From Sphingobacteriales bacterium (GTDB lineage Bacteria > Bacteroidota > Bacteroidia > Chitinophagales > JADIYW01), in assembly GCA_016699615.1 (NCBI GenBank), contig CP064984.1, positions 1,364,001 through 1,428,000 on the forward strand: 64,000 bases of DNA, given 5' to 3'. The notes beneath the pieces are model-generated. The model was not told the origin of the DNA, searched no databases, and worked only from the letters and a program-made list of their open reading frames with translations. The translations under genes and the position numbers were made by a program. This document shows positions 53,360-63,222 of this stretch, piece after piece; positions within the stretch are counted from its first letter, which is position 1; every line of letters begins with the position of its first letter.

Positions 53360-54433
53360 TTACTGAAATTCAGTGTTTAATATAGCAACTTGTTGCGCCA
53401 CAGCTTGTGCTATATGCTCAAATGCTTTGCTTGATGGTGTAGAAAATTGCAGCGCAATAGGTCTTCCTTCATCTCCACCTTCTCTAATGGCTTGTACTAA
53501 TGGCAATTCTCCTAAAAATGGTACATCAAATTGTTGTGCAATTAATTGTCCGCCACCTTTTCCAAAAATATAATATTTCTTTTCTGGCAAATCTGGTGGA
53601 ACAAAATATGACATATTCTCTACAACACCTAAAACTGGAATATTTATGCTTTCTAGTTGATAAAAGGCAACTGCTTTTCTTGCATCTGCAAGTGCTACTT
53701 CTTGTGGTGTGGTAACAATAACTGCTGCTGTAATGCCAATTGTTTGTGCCAACGTAAGGTGAATATCGCCAGTGCCTGGTGGCAAATCTATGATAAGATA
53801 ATCTAAATCTTCCCAAAGTACTTCTGTTATCATTTGTCTGAGTGCAGAAGTTGCCATTGGGCCACGCCAAGCAACAGGTTGTTTTTCTCCAATTAAGAAA
53901 CCAATAGACATTACTTTCAAATCATTGTACATTAATGGTACAATAAAATTTCGTTCATCTATTTTTTGTACTGTCGGACGTTGGCTTCCAAGGTTGAGCA
54001 TTGTTGGAATTGATGGCCCATGAATGTCTGCATCTATCAATCCTACTTTTGCGCCAGTATTTGCTAGTGCTAATGCCAAATTTACAGATACGGTAGATTT
54101 TCCTACACCACCTTTGCCTGATGATATTGCAATTAGGTTTTTTACATTAGGCAATAGTTCAGCTTTTATATTTTTTGCTGTTGCCACTTTTGATGTAAAG
54201 GTTATGTCTACTTTTGCTGTGTTTGAAACCAATTGAGCAATAGCATTTCTACAATCTTCCTCTATTTTATCTTTAAGTGGACAAGCTGGTGTCGTTAGTT
54301 CTACTGTAAATGCAATATTATTTTCGTCAAATGATATGTCTTTTATCATATTTAGTGATACCAAATCTTTTTTAAAATCTGGATCATCTACTTGTGCTAA
54401 TGCATGAATTATTTTTTCTTCTGTAATAGTCAT
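53360..54433 (-). CDS. apbC: Mrp/ApbC (NBP35-like) Fe-S carrier ATPase
   Basis: 357 residues. N-terminal MIP18/DUF59 domain (about 1-85), then the deviant Walker A ISSGKGGVGKSTVSVNLA (about 103-120), Switch IDADIHGPSIPTML, and DYLIIDLPPGTGD. The C-terminal CxxC usual for Mrp is replaced by a PP-containing NMSYFVPPD, a form known in many Bacteroidota and eukaryotic-like Mrp, so cluster binding may rely on the dimer partner. First gene of the Fe-S set; a TAATTTTG box lies 7 bases upstream. Confidence 0.93.
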   Translation of the reverse strand: MTITEEKIIHALAQVDDPDFKKDLVSLNMIKDISFDENNIAFTVELTTPACPLKDKIEEDCRNAIAQLVSNTAKVDITFTSKVATAKNIKAELLPNVKNLIAISSGKGGVGKSTVSVNLALALANTGAKVGLIDADIHGPSIPTMLNLGSQRPTVQKIDERNFIVPLMYNDLKVMSIGFLIGEKQPVAWRGPMATSALRQMITEVLWEDLDYLIIDLPPGTGDIHLTLAQTIGITAAVIVTTPQEVALADARKAVAFYQLESINIPVLGVVENMSYFVPPDLPEKKYYIFGKGGGQLIAQQFDVPFLGELPLVQAIREGGDEGRPIALQFSTPSSKAFEHIAQAVAQQVAILNTEFQ

Positions 54434-54440
54434 CTGAATG

Positions 54441-54448
54441 CAAAATTA
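54441..54448 (-). promoter_or_regulatory. -7 box (TAATTTTG) for the Mrp/NifU/ybeY set
   Basis: TAnnTTTG on the minus strand, 7 bases before ATG 54433; would give a near-leaderless message. Confidence 0.45.
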
Positions 54449-54473
54449 AGCTAATTAATTACAAATAATGCGA

Positions 54474-54481
54474 TAGTTTTG
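54474..54481 (+). promoter_or_regulatory. -7 box (TAGTTTTG) for the 54.5-kb nucleotidyltransferase
   Basis: TAnnTTTG match 42 bases before ATG 54524, divergent from the Mrp promoter. Confidence 0.4.
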
Positions 54482-54523
54482 TTTAGATTTGTTTTAAATA
54501 ATACTAAAATTAGTGTGTTGTAT

Positions 54524-55306
54524 ATGAAAGCAATGGTTTTTGCAGCAGGATTAGGTACAAGACTAAGACCATTAACCAATGATATTCCAAAAGCTTTGGT
54601 GAAAATTGGTGATAAACCTCTATTGCAAATTGTAATAGAACAATTGAAAAGCTATGGAATAACAGAAATTGTTATTAATGTACATTATTTGGCACAGAAA
54701 ATAGAAGAATTTCTAAAAACGCACAATAACTTTGGAATATTAATACATATTTCTGATGAAAGTGATGAATTGTTAGAAACAGGTGGAGGATTATTAAAAG
54801 CAAAAGATTTTTTTGTTGATGATAATGCACCATTTTTGGTATGCAATGCTGATATTTTTACCAATATTAATATCCAAGAGTTTTTAAATCAGCATAAAAA
54901 AAATAATGCGCTAGCTACTTTGGCAGTACGACAACGTGCATCTTCTAGATATTTGTTGTTTGATGATGAACATATTTTGTTTGGTTGGGAAAATGCCAAA
55001 ACAGAAAAATTTATTATTCCACGTACATCAGCTAGAAAATATACAACAAATGAATTTGGAGAACAAGTGTTGGTAGAACATCCTTTACACGAATTTGCTT
55101 TTAGTGGTTATCACATTATAGAACCAGAAATTTTTAATCATGTAAGTAGAACAGGCATTTTTTCGATGACTGATTGGTACTTAGATTTGTGCAAAAACCA
55201 TGTGATAAAAAACTACATACACAACGATGATATTTGGATTGATATTGGTACTATTGAAAAAGTAGAAGCGGCAACGCAGACTTATAGAAGCAACAATTCT
55301 TTGTAA
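54524..55306 (+). CDS. NDP-sugar pyrophosphorylase-like nucleotidyltransferase (MurU/HddC type)
   Basis: Start at ATG 54524 (MKAMVFAAGLGTRLRPLT), 260 residues; a longer frame from 54479 adds a non-conserved stretch. Signature GLGTRLRPLTNDIPKALV (about 9-26), ETGGGLLKA (near 88), and CNADIFTN (near 110) match the GT-A nucleotidyltransferases without a helix tail. Candidates are MurNAc-1-P uridylyltransferase in cell-wall recycling or a mannose/heptose enzyme; no AmgK-like kinase is adjacent to settle it. Its 3' end overlaps the convergent nuclease gene by 25 bases. Confidence 0.8.
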   Translation: MKAMVFAAGLGTRLRPLTNDIPKALVKIGDKPLLQIVIEQLKSYGITEIVINVHYLAQKIEEFLKTHNNFGILIHISDESDELLETGGGLLKAKDFFVDDNAPFLVCNADIFTNINIQEFLNQHKKNNALATLAVRQRASSRYLLFDDEHILFGWENAKTEKFIIPRTSARKYTTNEFGEQVLVEHPLHEFAFSGYHIIEPEIFNHVSRTGIFSMTDWYLDLCKNHVIKNYIHNDDIWIDIGTIEKVEAATQTYRSNNSL

Positions 55307-58007
55307 GCTAATGCGTATTGATATGAATTTTTATTTTCACTCAAAATAAAATCTTGATGTATATCTATAATTTCTTCAATGATAGCTACTAATTTTTCTT
55401 CAAACAATAGTAGAATCCATTTGTCAATTGTCTTTGCATTGTTTAAATATTGAATGCCATTTTGTAATTTTTTACAGTAAAATAGCCAACCAATATATTT
55501 GCATTTGGATAGTTTTTGTAGTACAACCAAGCATACAACAAACCTTGAAATGTTTCTTTGTAAGGTGTTGCTGTCTTGTTTAATATCTTACTAAAGAAAT
55601 CATCTATACTTTTTTCATCGCCTTCAGTAGGAAAATTGCAAAGCTTAATGTTTCCTGTTTTATAATCTAAAATTCTAATATGGTTATTTTGCTTATCTAT
55701 TCTATCTATTTTTCCGTATATCGTTATTTCTTTATTTTTAATGTGTAATGTTGCTTTTAACTCTTGTTCTAATCCAAGAATTTCAAAAGATTCTTTTTGG
55801 TCAATATCAAGTACATCAGTAAAAAGTTTTTCAATAATTTTTTTAGAGAATGCATTGTTTTTTTTGAAATAACTTTTTGGATAGCCTAAATCTGCAATAG
55901 CTTGTTGTATATAATCATTCTTTTCATATTCATTAAGAACCCTCGGACTTTTGTTTTGCGTATAAAATTTTTCTAATATCTTATGCAAGATGGTACCAAA
56001 ATCAGCTGATTCTTTGCTTGTGTTTAATTCATCTGGAATGTACACTTTTAGAATATACTTAAGATAGAATTGTATAGGACAAGTTAGATACGTATTGATT
56101 GATGATGCTGTGTATTTAATATTTTCTAACTGTTCAATAATTTCTGGATTTTTTGGAATAAGTATTGAGTTGTTCGTATGTACAACATCAGCACTTAGCA
56201 TATTCAATGTTGATGAATGTATGGCTATCTGCTTTCTATCAAACTCATATTCTATTTGTCGTATAAATCTACTTTTTTCATTATCAGAATCTGAGCTTGC
56301 TGAGTTATTGTATATTAAATAGATGTTTTTTGCACGCTTCAGCAATCTATAAAAATGATAGGCATTCACACCATCAAATTGGTCAAAAGTTGGTAGCTGA
56401 AAACTTTTTCTAAGATGATATGGAATAAATGAATTGGATTTGTTGGTGCCTGGCAAATTCTTATCATTCAAGCTAAGAATATACAAACTTTCAAAATCTT
56501 GCAATCTGGTTTCTAAAAATCCCATAATTTGTATGCTGTTATCGCGCTTGGTTTCAAACGGAATAGCACCATTTAGTATATAATTCTGAATAATTAGTTT
56601 TATATCTTTTATACTTTGTAAAATATCGTAGTTAATTATTTTGTGAAAATGCTCAAGTTCACGCGTTAATTCTTGGGCAATTATCTTTTCATTTTCTGTT
56701 TGTAATGCTAAAGCTCTTATCAAAGAAATACAATTGGGAATAATTTGTCTTGTATCTAAGTTTTTAAATAGATTTAAAAATGATTCATCGTAAATATACG
56801 ATGAAAGACTATTTATCTCAAAAGGAAAATTATAATGCTCAATAGATTTAATATTTGACTCTTTGGAAACAATATGTTCTAGTTCATGATATGAAATAAG
56901 TGTAGCAAAATCTTTTATATAAATAAAATTTTCATTTATATTTTGGATGCACGATAAATAGTTTTGAATAATATTGCAAATATTACTATTTTTTACTTTG
57001 CTGCCCATCGTAATATTTACAATGTCTTTGTCAAATATAGGCTGACAATGTTCTAATAAAGACTCATCACACAATACAATGGCACTATTTTCTTTAGGAT
57101 TGATTAGGCTTTTTGTGTAATGCACTTGCCCAACATTGCTCGACAATGATATAATATTGATTGTTTGTTGTTCGTTTCTATCAAAGCACCAATGATGATT
57201 TTCTCCAGCATATTTTTGCTTGTAGTTTCTAAGGAAATTTCCAGCTTCGTGCCAATCATTATTCATAAATAATTCATCAACATCCCACCAAGTTTCTATA
57301 TTCTTTTTACATAATAGAATGTCTAGCAGCTTTTCTTCACAGTAGGTAAACGCATTAAAACCACAGAAAATAATATTGTTGTAAGCTATTGTTGTTTTAT
57401 CTAATTCAATATCGCTAACTAGTTTTTTATAAGCCATACCTTCGTAGCCTATGTTTTCTGCGTTTAATGTAGTTTGTAATTGCTTGTATGTAGCACCAAG
57501 ATGTTGCCATGTTTTTACAAAATCATCGTACAATATTCCTTTTTTATCGTTCTCTAAATGTTTGTAGAATATTTGCAAATATTCATTGGTTAAATTCTTA
57601 AGCTCATAATGTTCGTCAATATCTTTATGTGCTTGCAACACATCAAAAAAATATTCAGTATCTATATTGTATTTATCAATTTCATCAAAATCTTTCAATA
57701 TCAATTTTCCCCAAGAAATAAATTGATGGAAAGTTTGTCCACTTTGTGTTATAGATTCATGGATTATGAATAATTTTTGAAGTAAATAGAATTCATCTAC
57801 AATGGATATTCTACTGTATTCATTAAAAAATTCTTGTATTGTTTTAGTTTCTGGAAGAATATATGTTTGTCCTTCTGTTTTGTCTTTTAATATTTGGTTG
57901 AATATTGCAACGGCTCTCTTACTCGGAAATATATACAAATTGTCTTTTAATTCTTGAATAGAATATTTGCGTAAGGTATGCTCAACAATTTGTTGAATAA
58001 AATTCAT
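55282..58007 (-). CDS. AddB-like PD-(D/E)XK nuclease, frame broken in a T6 run
   Basis: The main frame runs 58007 to 55443. Starting with IFPSKRAVAIF (about 28), it has UvrD-like inactive helicase features and a C-terminal nuclease: ELKATLHIKNKE, GKIDRID and DYKTGNIKL carry the catalytic Asp and Asp-x-Lys. It ends VGYFTVKNYKMAFNI. Adding one A on the minus strand (T6 at 55468-55473) gives TVKKLQNGIQYLNNAKTIDK and continues to 55282, 908 residues. An AddA partner is not seen in the window. DNA double-strand-break processing is the family role. Confidence 0.8.
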
Positions 58008-58044
58008 ACACGAATATATTGAATAAAAAACTTTCTTTTAGGAA

Positions 58045-58958
58045 TTATTCTATAATAGGAATTAAACCACGAATGCCCATGTCTACAACACTATCTTCAA
58101 TTAGGTTGTTGTTCAAGGCATTTACTGGCTGAAATTGTCCATCACCATTTTTATCTTTCCATTCAAAACTTTTGTTGGTAGACAAAGAAACAATCACAAC
58201 GATATCTTCTGTTTCGTTTCCAGTAATGGTCAATGTATTAGCAAAACGACCAGTAACAACACAAGAACCTTGTGGTACTGGTGATGTTGAAAATATTGGA
58301 TTTGGTACTGTTGTTGCACCAGCTGGTGCTTGCCATGTAATTGGATTGACAGTAACTGGCAAACCACTTACTTCCAAACCACCATAACCTTGTTTTCTAT
58401 TGCCATTTACAGTTACGCTTTGGTTTTTTATAGTATAAGCATCTATGTATGTATTAAATCCAATAAATGATGCAACAGTACCATCTAAATTGAATGAGCC
58501 ATATGTTGGATGTACATATTTTATTTTGATATCATAGTTCTGATAAGCTAAAGAAATACGCAGCCACTTGTATGTGCCAACGCCAATATTGCTAACTGGA
58601 ACAGAATAAAAAACTTCGTTGTTGCCTGCAAAATACGCTTTAGAAAAATTAATTGCAGATTCGCCATTTGTCGTTTTTTCATCAGCTTTGTATAATATTT
58701 CGCCTTTTCCCAAAAGTGTTAAACTGTCAAAAGCTAATTCTATATAATGTGCTGACATAGAATTGAAAATTGGCGATTGTGCTGCATTTCCTGCTGGCAA
58801 ACTTAGTATTTCTTGTCCAAAATTATTCAATCTAGTTTGTGTAGAATCAAATCTAAATTTGAATATAAGTTTTAGTCAGTTGGTTCTGTATTATTATTTT
58901 TATTGCAAGATGATAATACCATCAATATTGATAGTAAAGAAAAGATGCTCCATTTCAT
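58045..58958 (-). CDS. Bacteroidota lipoprotein, frame broken near 58875
   Basis: ATG 58956-58958 opens a lipoprotein signal (MKWSIFSLLSILMVLSSC, Cys18), then NKNNNTEPTD and a stop at 58872-58874. The downstream frame begins LKLIFKFRFDSTQTRLNNFGQEI and runs to 58045. Adding one base at about 58872-58878 yields 304 residues. The body (PAGNAAQSPIFNSMSAHYIELA near 46-67, and VTGRFANTLTITGNET) recalls a conserved exported family of metal-chelate-linked type in Bacteroidota, but I cannot name its function. Likely outer-membrane lipoprotein. Confidence 0.65.
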
Positions 58959-58966
58959 AATTATAT

Positions 58967-59752
58967 TTATTTAATTGTATCAAATTCTATTCCAAATAAG
59001 TTAGATGCATTTTGTGTGGTTTGTTTGGCAATTTCATTTATATCTATTTGATAAACAGAAGATAACATATCTGCAACTAAGTAAGTATATGCACTTTCAT
59101 TTCTTTTTCCTCTGTGAGGTACTGGAGGCAAATAAGGTGCATCTGTTTCTAACACAATATGTTCTAAGTCAATCTTCGATAGTGTTTCTCTCAAGTTTGT
59201 ATTTTTATAAGTTACCACACCACCAATTCCTAAATAATAACCTAGTTTAATGATTTCGTTTGCTTCTTCGTAGCTACCTGTAAAACAATGAAAAACACCT
59301 TTTGGTTTTTCTTTTCTTTTCTTTAGAATATCAATTATTATTGATGTGCTTTCCCTTGAATGAATAGCAATAGGAAGTTGGTGTTGCACTGCCCAATCAC
59401 ATTGTAGTTCAAAAGCAATTTTTTGAATATCGAGCGTAGATTTGTCCCAATATAAGTCTATGCCAATTTCGCCAATAGCAATAGGTTTGTTTTTTAATAT
59501 AGCTTGATTGATGGTGTCTAATTCTTGTTTGTAGGTTTCTGGTTTTACATAGCATGGATGTAGACCAAGCATAGGAAAAACATTGTTTGGAAATTGATGA
59601 ACGATACTATACATTGGTTCTATCGTTGTTGCATCAACATTTGGAATAATCATTTTCTGTACATGATGTTTGATAGCATTTTCAATCATTTGAGTTCTGT
59701 CGTTATCAAACTGTGTTTCGTATAAATGTGTATGTGTATCTACTAAAATCAT
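58967..59752 (-). CDS. TatD-family metal-dependent deoxyribonuclease/hydrolase
   Basis: Start at ATG 59752 (MILVDTHTHLYE), 261 residues, family length; the upstream extension to 59800 is not conserved. HxH in DTHTHLYE (6,8), EIGIDLYWDK with catalytic Glu (near 94), HSRES (near 132), FHCFTGS (near 156) and ETDAPYLPP (near 205) complete the TatD binuclear metal site. Acts as 3'-5' exonuclease on DNA. Its -7 box ends 5 bases upstream; the divergent lipoprotein gene begins about 40 bases away. Confidence 0.92.
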   Translation of the reverse strand: MILVDTHTHLYETQFDNDRTQMIENAIKHHVQKMIIPNVDATTIEPMYSIVHQFPNNVFPMLGLHPCYVKPETYKQELDTINQAILKNKPIAIGEIGIDLYWDKSTLDIQKIAFELQCDWAVQHQLPIAIHSRESTSIIIDILKKRKEKPKGVFHCFTGSYEEANEIIKLGYYLGIGGVVTYKNTNLRETLSKIDLEHIVLETDAPYLPPVPHRGKRNESAYTYLVADMLSSVYQIDINEIAKQTTQNASNLFGIEFDTIK

Positions 59753-59757
59753 TGTTA

Positions 59758-59765
59758 CAAAAGTA
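59758..59765 (-). promoter_or_regulatory. -7 box (TACTTTTG) almost touching the tatD ATG
   Basis: TAnnTTTG on the minus strand, 5 bases before ATG 59752. Confidence 0.45.
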
Positions 59766-59773
59766 TAATTTAT

Positions 59774-59781
59774 TATCTTTG
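59774..59781 (+). promoter_or_regulatory. -7 box (TATCTTTG) for the lipoprotein at 59.8 kb
   Basis: TAnnTTTG match 10 bases before TTG start 59792; back-to-back with the tatD box, so one 16-base region may drive both directions. Confidence 0.4.
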
Positions 59782-59791
59782 AAATAATATT

Positions 59792-60787
59792 TTGAAGCAC
59801 ATAATTTCATTTTTTTTAATTTGCTTGTTGTTTTTTGTACAGTGCAAAAAGCAACAAAATATATCTTTCTATTATTGGGAAACTACTTATAAACTCAATT
59901 CTGCCGAACAGAATTATTTGTCAGAATTTTTAGTAAAGAAATTATATGTCAGATTTTTTGATATAGATAAAGAAAATGGACAATCATTTCCTGTGGCAAC
60001 AATTCAGATACAAGAAAAGAATAATAACCAAGAAATTGTGCCAGTTGTTTTTATTACCAATGAAACATTTAGAAACACGACAAATCAAGAAATTATACAA
60101 TTAGCCAATCATGCTTTTAATGAAATTAAATATATCTATCCAAAAATAAGTGATAGGAAAATTGAAGAAATACAGTTTGATTGTGATTGGACAGTGCAAA
60201 CCAAAGAAAATTATTTTTTGTTTTTAAAGACAGTACAGCAAATTTCAAAAGATATTGTGGTGTCTGCAACAATTCGATTGCACCAAATAAAAGATAAACA
60301 AGAAACAGGCATTCCGCCAATAGAAAAAGGCGTTTTGATGTATTATGCAACAAGCAGTCCAATTGAAGACAACAACAATAATTCTATTTTAGATAATAAT
60401 ACAGCAAAAAATTATATTGAGAATTTAGATGAATATCCAATCAAATTAGATGTAGCATTACCAATTTATTCGTGGGCAATTGTAACCAATGAGTTAGGCG
60501 AAAAAAGACTTGTGAATGGCATAAGACCAGAAAATTTAAGCGACTCAACTTTGTATCAAAAATTAAATAAAAATAACTATCGCGTAAAAAAAGAACATTA
60601 CTTGAATGCTATATTTGTATATGAAAACTATGAAATAAAAATTGAATATATTTCTGAAAATGACTTGCAAATTGCTGCAAAAAATATTCGAAAAAAGATA
60701 AATAACAAATCATTTCAAACTATACTCTATTATTTAGACGACAAAAACATTAAACATTATTCTACAGAAACCTTAAAAAACTTATAA
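59792..60787 (+). CDS. Uncharacterised lipoprotein, possible glycosidase-like barrel
   Basis: 331 residues from TTG 59792 (no in-frame ATG before the lipobox). The signal ends FVQC (Cys18). The middle contains EEIQFDCDWTVQTKENYFLFL (about 126-146), PPIEKGVLMYYATSS and KLDVALPIYSWAIV, the sort of strand-end Asp/aromatic positions seen in TIM-barrel glycosidase-like DUF families (for example DUF3142). That similarity is inference. It lies 3 bases before the 804-residue gene, so the two form a unit. Confidence 0.55.
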   Translation: MKHIISFFLICLLFFVQCKKQQNISFYYWETTYKLNSAEQNYLSEFLVKKLYVRFFDIDKENGQSFPVATIQIQEKNNNQEIVPVVFITNETFRNTTNQEIIQLANHAFNEIKYIYPKISDRKIEEIQFDCDWTVQTKENYFLFLKTVQQISKDIVVSATIRLHQIKDKQETGIPPIEKGVLMYYATSSPIEDNNNNSILDNNTAKNYIENLDEYPIKLDVALPIYSWAIVTNELGEKRLVNGIRPENLSDSTLYQKLNKNNYRVKKEHYLNAIFVYENYEIKIEYISENDLQIAAKNIRKKINNKSFQTILYYLDDKNIKHYSTETLKNL

Positions 60788-60790
60788 TAC

Positions 60791-63205
60791 ATGAAAAAAG
60801 CATCACTCGTACTAATTTCACTCATCGTTACTTTAAAATTAAGCTCTGCTTGTGCTGATTTTTCTGAAGATATAACTTATTATAATTTGTTTGACCAAAC
60901 CTTAGCAAAAGAAGAAAAATTGCATCCATTTCTAGTAACTTTTGATTATATTTTTTATGATAGAGGTTATTGGAATCCAGCAGAAAAATCTTTAGATAGT
61001 ATAGATTACAATATTGTAGAATGGCAAAAGTTTTTTGATAATCAAATTTCAAGTCAAGATTTAAAGTACATTGTATATCAATCTACGATAGATGAATTAA
61101 ATGAAATTATAAATAATAAAAACACCAATAAATCTACAAGTATTTTTAAACATAAAATCTTATTATCAGACAAAGGAATTGAGGCACTGAAATATCTTGT
61201 GTTTGCTAAAACTTGTGAGCCATTTGCTGTAATAAAACACAGCTATGATACTTGGTCTTACATGGAAGGAAGAGGCGAAATGACCAAATCTCAGTTTATG
61301 AAAACAGCAAAAGATGGTAATATTCTTTATGCTGCCACAAAAAACAACGACCTAAAACTTAGAATTGCTTATCAGTTGGTTAGGCTTTCACATTATGGTG
61401 GATTTAATGACGATGCCGTGCGATATTTTAATACTTACGTTGTTCCATTAAACAACAAATCTTTGATATATTATTATGCTTTGGAACAAAAAGCAGGAGC
61501 ATTGTACAATCAGAAAAAATATGCCAACGCAGCACAAAACTATATCGAAGTTTTTAACAATACACCAGACAGACAATTAGCAGTGTACACCAGTTTTTTA
61601 ATGAATAATAGTTTATTTGTAAATGCTGAAAATACCATCACATCAAAAGAAGAGAAAGCAACACTATATATGCTTCGTGCTTATCATGCATTTTCAAATG
61701 GATTGGCAGAAATGAAGAAAATTTATAATTTATTACCCAATAGTTCTAATTTAGAAATTGTTGCTATAAGAGAATTGAACAATATAGAAAGACATATCTT
61801 AGAATTACCAGCACAATACAATGGCAACAATTCTTTTTTGAAAGCAGATGCTAAAACTCAAACATATTTAAATAAATTAATTTTATTCACAGAAACATTA
61901 GCAAACAACAAAAGCATTATAAGAAAAGATTTTTGGAAAGCATATTTAGCACACCTATATTTTGTATCAGGTAATTATACCAAAGCAGAAAGTACAGCAA
62001 AATCTATACAAACTACTGATGATAGAATAAAAAATCAAGCAACAATTACTGCATTTGCAGCATTTATGGCAAGCAAAAAAACAATTGATGCAAATACCGA
62101 AAATACAGTATATGATTATCTAAATAATAATAAAGACGAAACAGTACAAGGATACATCTATGAAGTTTTGGGCAACAGATACCTAAAGCAAAAAAGCTAC
62201 GCAAAGGCATTTTTATGTCACAATGATTTCTCAGGCTTGTATAAGTCATTAGATATTCAGGTAATAAATGATTTAATTACATTTTACAATCAACCCAATA
62301 AAAATAAATTTGAAACAGAATTGTGTGCAAAAGAAAACAAAAACGCACTTTCCTATCTATACGAATTAAAAGGAACTTATTATCTAAAAAATGATGACTT
62401 AGAAAACGCATTAATTTGGTTCAAAAAAATTCCACCAACACTAAAATTCCTTACAGATATTGAATATAGTTATGAAAACGACATATACAAAGAAATAGTA
62501 CACGAAACGGAAGGCTTTAATGGATATAGTAATATCTCACCAAAAATATTTAGCAACGGAATAAGACCATATTTTGAAGATGATGTAAATACAGCAATGA
62601 CTGATGTACTATACAAAACAACAGATTTTAGTTTTATTCCAGATGTTCTAAACAAATTACAACTAACAGAAATACTCATCAAACTAAAAAAGATGGCAGC
62701 AGAAAATAACGAGCTGAGTGCAAAAGCAAACTATCTATTAGGCAACTATTATTACAACATATCAGCTTTCGGATATTTTAGAAACATCATGTATTACGAA
62801 ACAGGCAACTACTATTTATCTAATATCTATTCATACACAAACAACAAACCGAATGATTTAGTAAATCCATACAATTACAATGGCGGCACAGGATTTGTCT
62901 ATCAAAATCAGTTGCAAAAATCGTTCGATTGTTATATGAAAACAGCAACACAAGCTATCAATAGTGAGTTAAAAGCAAGAGCAACATTCCAAGCATCAAA
63001 AATTGAGTTAGACAATCTTTATATCAAAGACAACAAAGAACAATCTCAATACTATTATCCAAGCTTTTGGGAAAAGCCTTATGTACAATATTCTGAAGTA
63101 AACAGACCATTGTTCAAAATCTTAAAAACGAAATACGCAGACACCAAATATTTTGCTCAGATAAAAAGTAACTGTTTGTATTTCAAATATTACTTAAATA
63201 ATTAG
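60791..63205 (+). CDS. Uncharacterised 804-residue exported protein with TPR-like repeats
   Basis: Signal peptide MKKASLVLISLIVTLKLSSA then Cys-Ala-Asp. The mature chain is nearly all helical, with TPR/SEL1-like repeat segments (about 210-260, 390-430, 485-560: e.g. YQLVRLSHYGGFNDDAVRYF and AGALYNQKKYANAAQNYIEVF). Tyr and Asn are unusually common. No enzymatic motif found. It follows the lipoprotein by 3 bases and precedes pyrD by 17 bases, so it may be co-transcribed with both. The pair looks like an exported binding unit with unknown partner. Confidence 0.6.
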   Translation: MKKASLVLISLIVTLKLSSACADFSEDITYYNLFDQTLAKEEKLHPFLVTFDYIFYDRGYWNPAEKSLDSIDYNIVEWQKFFDNQISSQDLKYIVYQSTIDELNEIINNKNTNKSTSIFKHKILLSDKGIEALKYLVFAKTCEPFAVIKHSYDTWSYMEGRGEMTKSQFMKTAKDGNILYAATKNNDLKLRIAYQLVRLSHYGGFNDDAVRYFNTYVVPLNNKSLIYYYALEQKAGALYNQKKYANAAQNYIEVFNNTPDRQLAVYTSFLMNNSLFVNAENTITSKEEKATLYMLRAYHAFSNGLAEMKKIYNLLPNSSNLEIVAIRELNNIERHILELPAQYNGNNSFLKADAKTQTYLNKLILFTETLANNKSIIRKDFWKAYLAHLYFVSGNYTKAESTAKSIQTTDDRIKNQATITAFAAFMASKKTIDANTENTVYDYLNNNKDETVQGYIYEVLGNRYLKQKSYAKAFLCHNDFSGLYKSLDIQVINDLITFYNQPNKNKFETELCAKENKNALSYLYELKGTYYLKNDDLENALIWFKKIPPTLKFLTDIEYSYENDIYKEIVHETEGFNGYSNISPKIFSNGIRPYFEDDVNTAMTDVLYKTTDFSFIPDVLNKLQLTEILIKLKKMAAENNELSAKANYLLGNYYYNISAFGYFRNIMYYETGNYYLSNIYSYTNNKPNDLVNPYNYNGGTGFVYQNQLQKSFDCYMKTATQAINSELKARATFQASKIELDNLYIKDNKEQSQYYYPSFWEKPYVQYSEVNRPLFKILKTKYADTKYFAQIKSNCLYFKYYLNN

Positions 63206-63222
63206 TATTATTGCGAACCAAT

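Noticed and set aside
53526..53870. Cys/Arg/Ser-rich minus-strand frame overlapping mrp
   Set aside because: Reads in another frame of the same strand as Mrp; composition is a by-product of the conserved ATPase codons.
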